Positions 63,966 through 64,000 of a DNA stretch of 64,000 bases are shown here, piece by piece. The notes under the pieces were generated by a model. That model did not search any database. It worked only from the letters and a program-made list of their open reading frames with translations, and was not told the DNA's origin. How positions within the stretch are numbered: the stretch's first letter is position 1; every line of letters begins with the position of its first letter. The translations under genes and the position numbers were made by a program. This DNA is from Rotaria macrura (taxonomy: Eukaryota > Rotifera > Eurotatoria > Philodinida > Philodinidae): contig OENT01000690.1 in assembly GCA_900239685.1 (NCBI GenBank), forward strand, positions 2,517 to 66,516. The letters run 5' to 3'.

Positions 63966-64000
63966 TGCTTTGATTATACAACTAGGACCAATGTCGACAG

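Noticed and set aside
1-64000. CRISPR arrays, operons, rRNA or tRNA genes
   Set aside because: No regularly spaced direct repeats, no bacterial gene organisation, and no convincing cloverleaf or rRNA core sequence was found by eye; a tRNA scan would be needed to exclude single tRNAs.

Overview
The window looks like nuclear DNA of a small eukaryote. It is strongly AT-rich, and its real genes are chains of short exons joined by 50-60 nt introns (gtaag.../...tttag or cag), mixed with a few kilobase-scale introns. A LRR-linked arginine ADP-ribosyltransferase, a spliced gene for a bacterial-type D-amino-acid dehydrogenase and a very long animal-type ABCA transporter together suggest a bdelloid rotifer, perhaps Rotaria-like given the large introns and intergenic gaps. 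That assignment is inference, since no marker gene was compared.

Layout. 1-6.3 kb: no convincing gene, but nested inverted-repeat elements (a hAT-like MITE with an 8-bp duplication, and a 628-bp hairpin element with near-identical long arms) and one copy of a dispersed GATCCGATCGGAT-rich repeat. 6.3-8.7 kb (-): a six-exon D-amino-acid dehydrogenase-like FAD oxidoreductase. 8.7-15.5 kb: a short hairpin element, a ~1.06-kb hAT-like relic, another inverted-repeat relic and a frameshifted gene remnant. 15.5-16.6 kb (+): an intronless, secreted-type sialidase. 16.7-22.5 kb (-): an ADP-ribosyltransferase/LRR gene whose coding end lies 26 bp from the sialidase stop. 27.3-28.8 kb (-): a three-exon C2-domain protein. 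28.8-40.3 kb: gene-poor, with two TIR elements; one looks Ginger-like and carries a decayed integrase-type C-terminus. 40.3-61.8 kb (+): a full-length ABCA-family ABC transporter, which I reconstructed as 32 exons giving a continuous 2,303-residue reading frame. 62.9-64.0 kb (-): a spermidine-synthase-fold methyltransferase-like gene running to the window edge.

The genes do not form a pathway. They are independent eukaryotic transcription units in mixed orientations. Shared themes are membrane or surface chemistry (lipid transporter, sialidase, C2 protein), possible horizontally acquired enzymes (D-amino-acid dehydrogenase, sialidase) and one probable pseudoenzyme (the ADP-ribosyltransferase lacks its catalytic glutamate). 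All exon boundaries were inferred by eye from splice signals, phase continuity and family resemblance; no alignment or database search was run.
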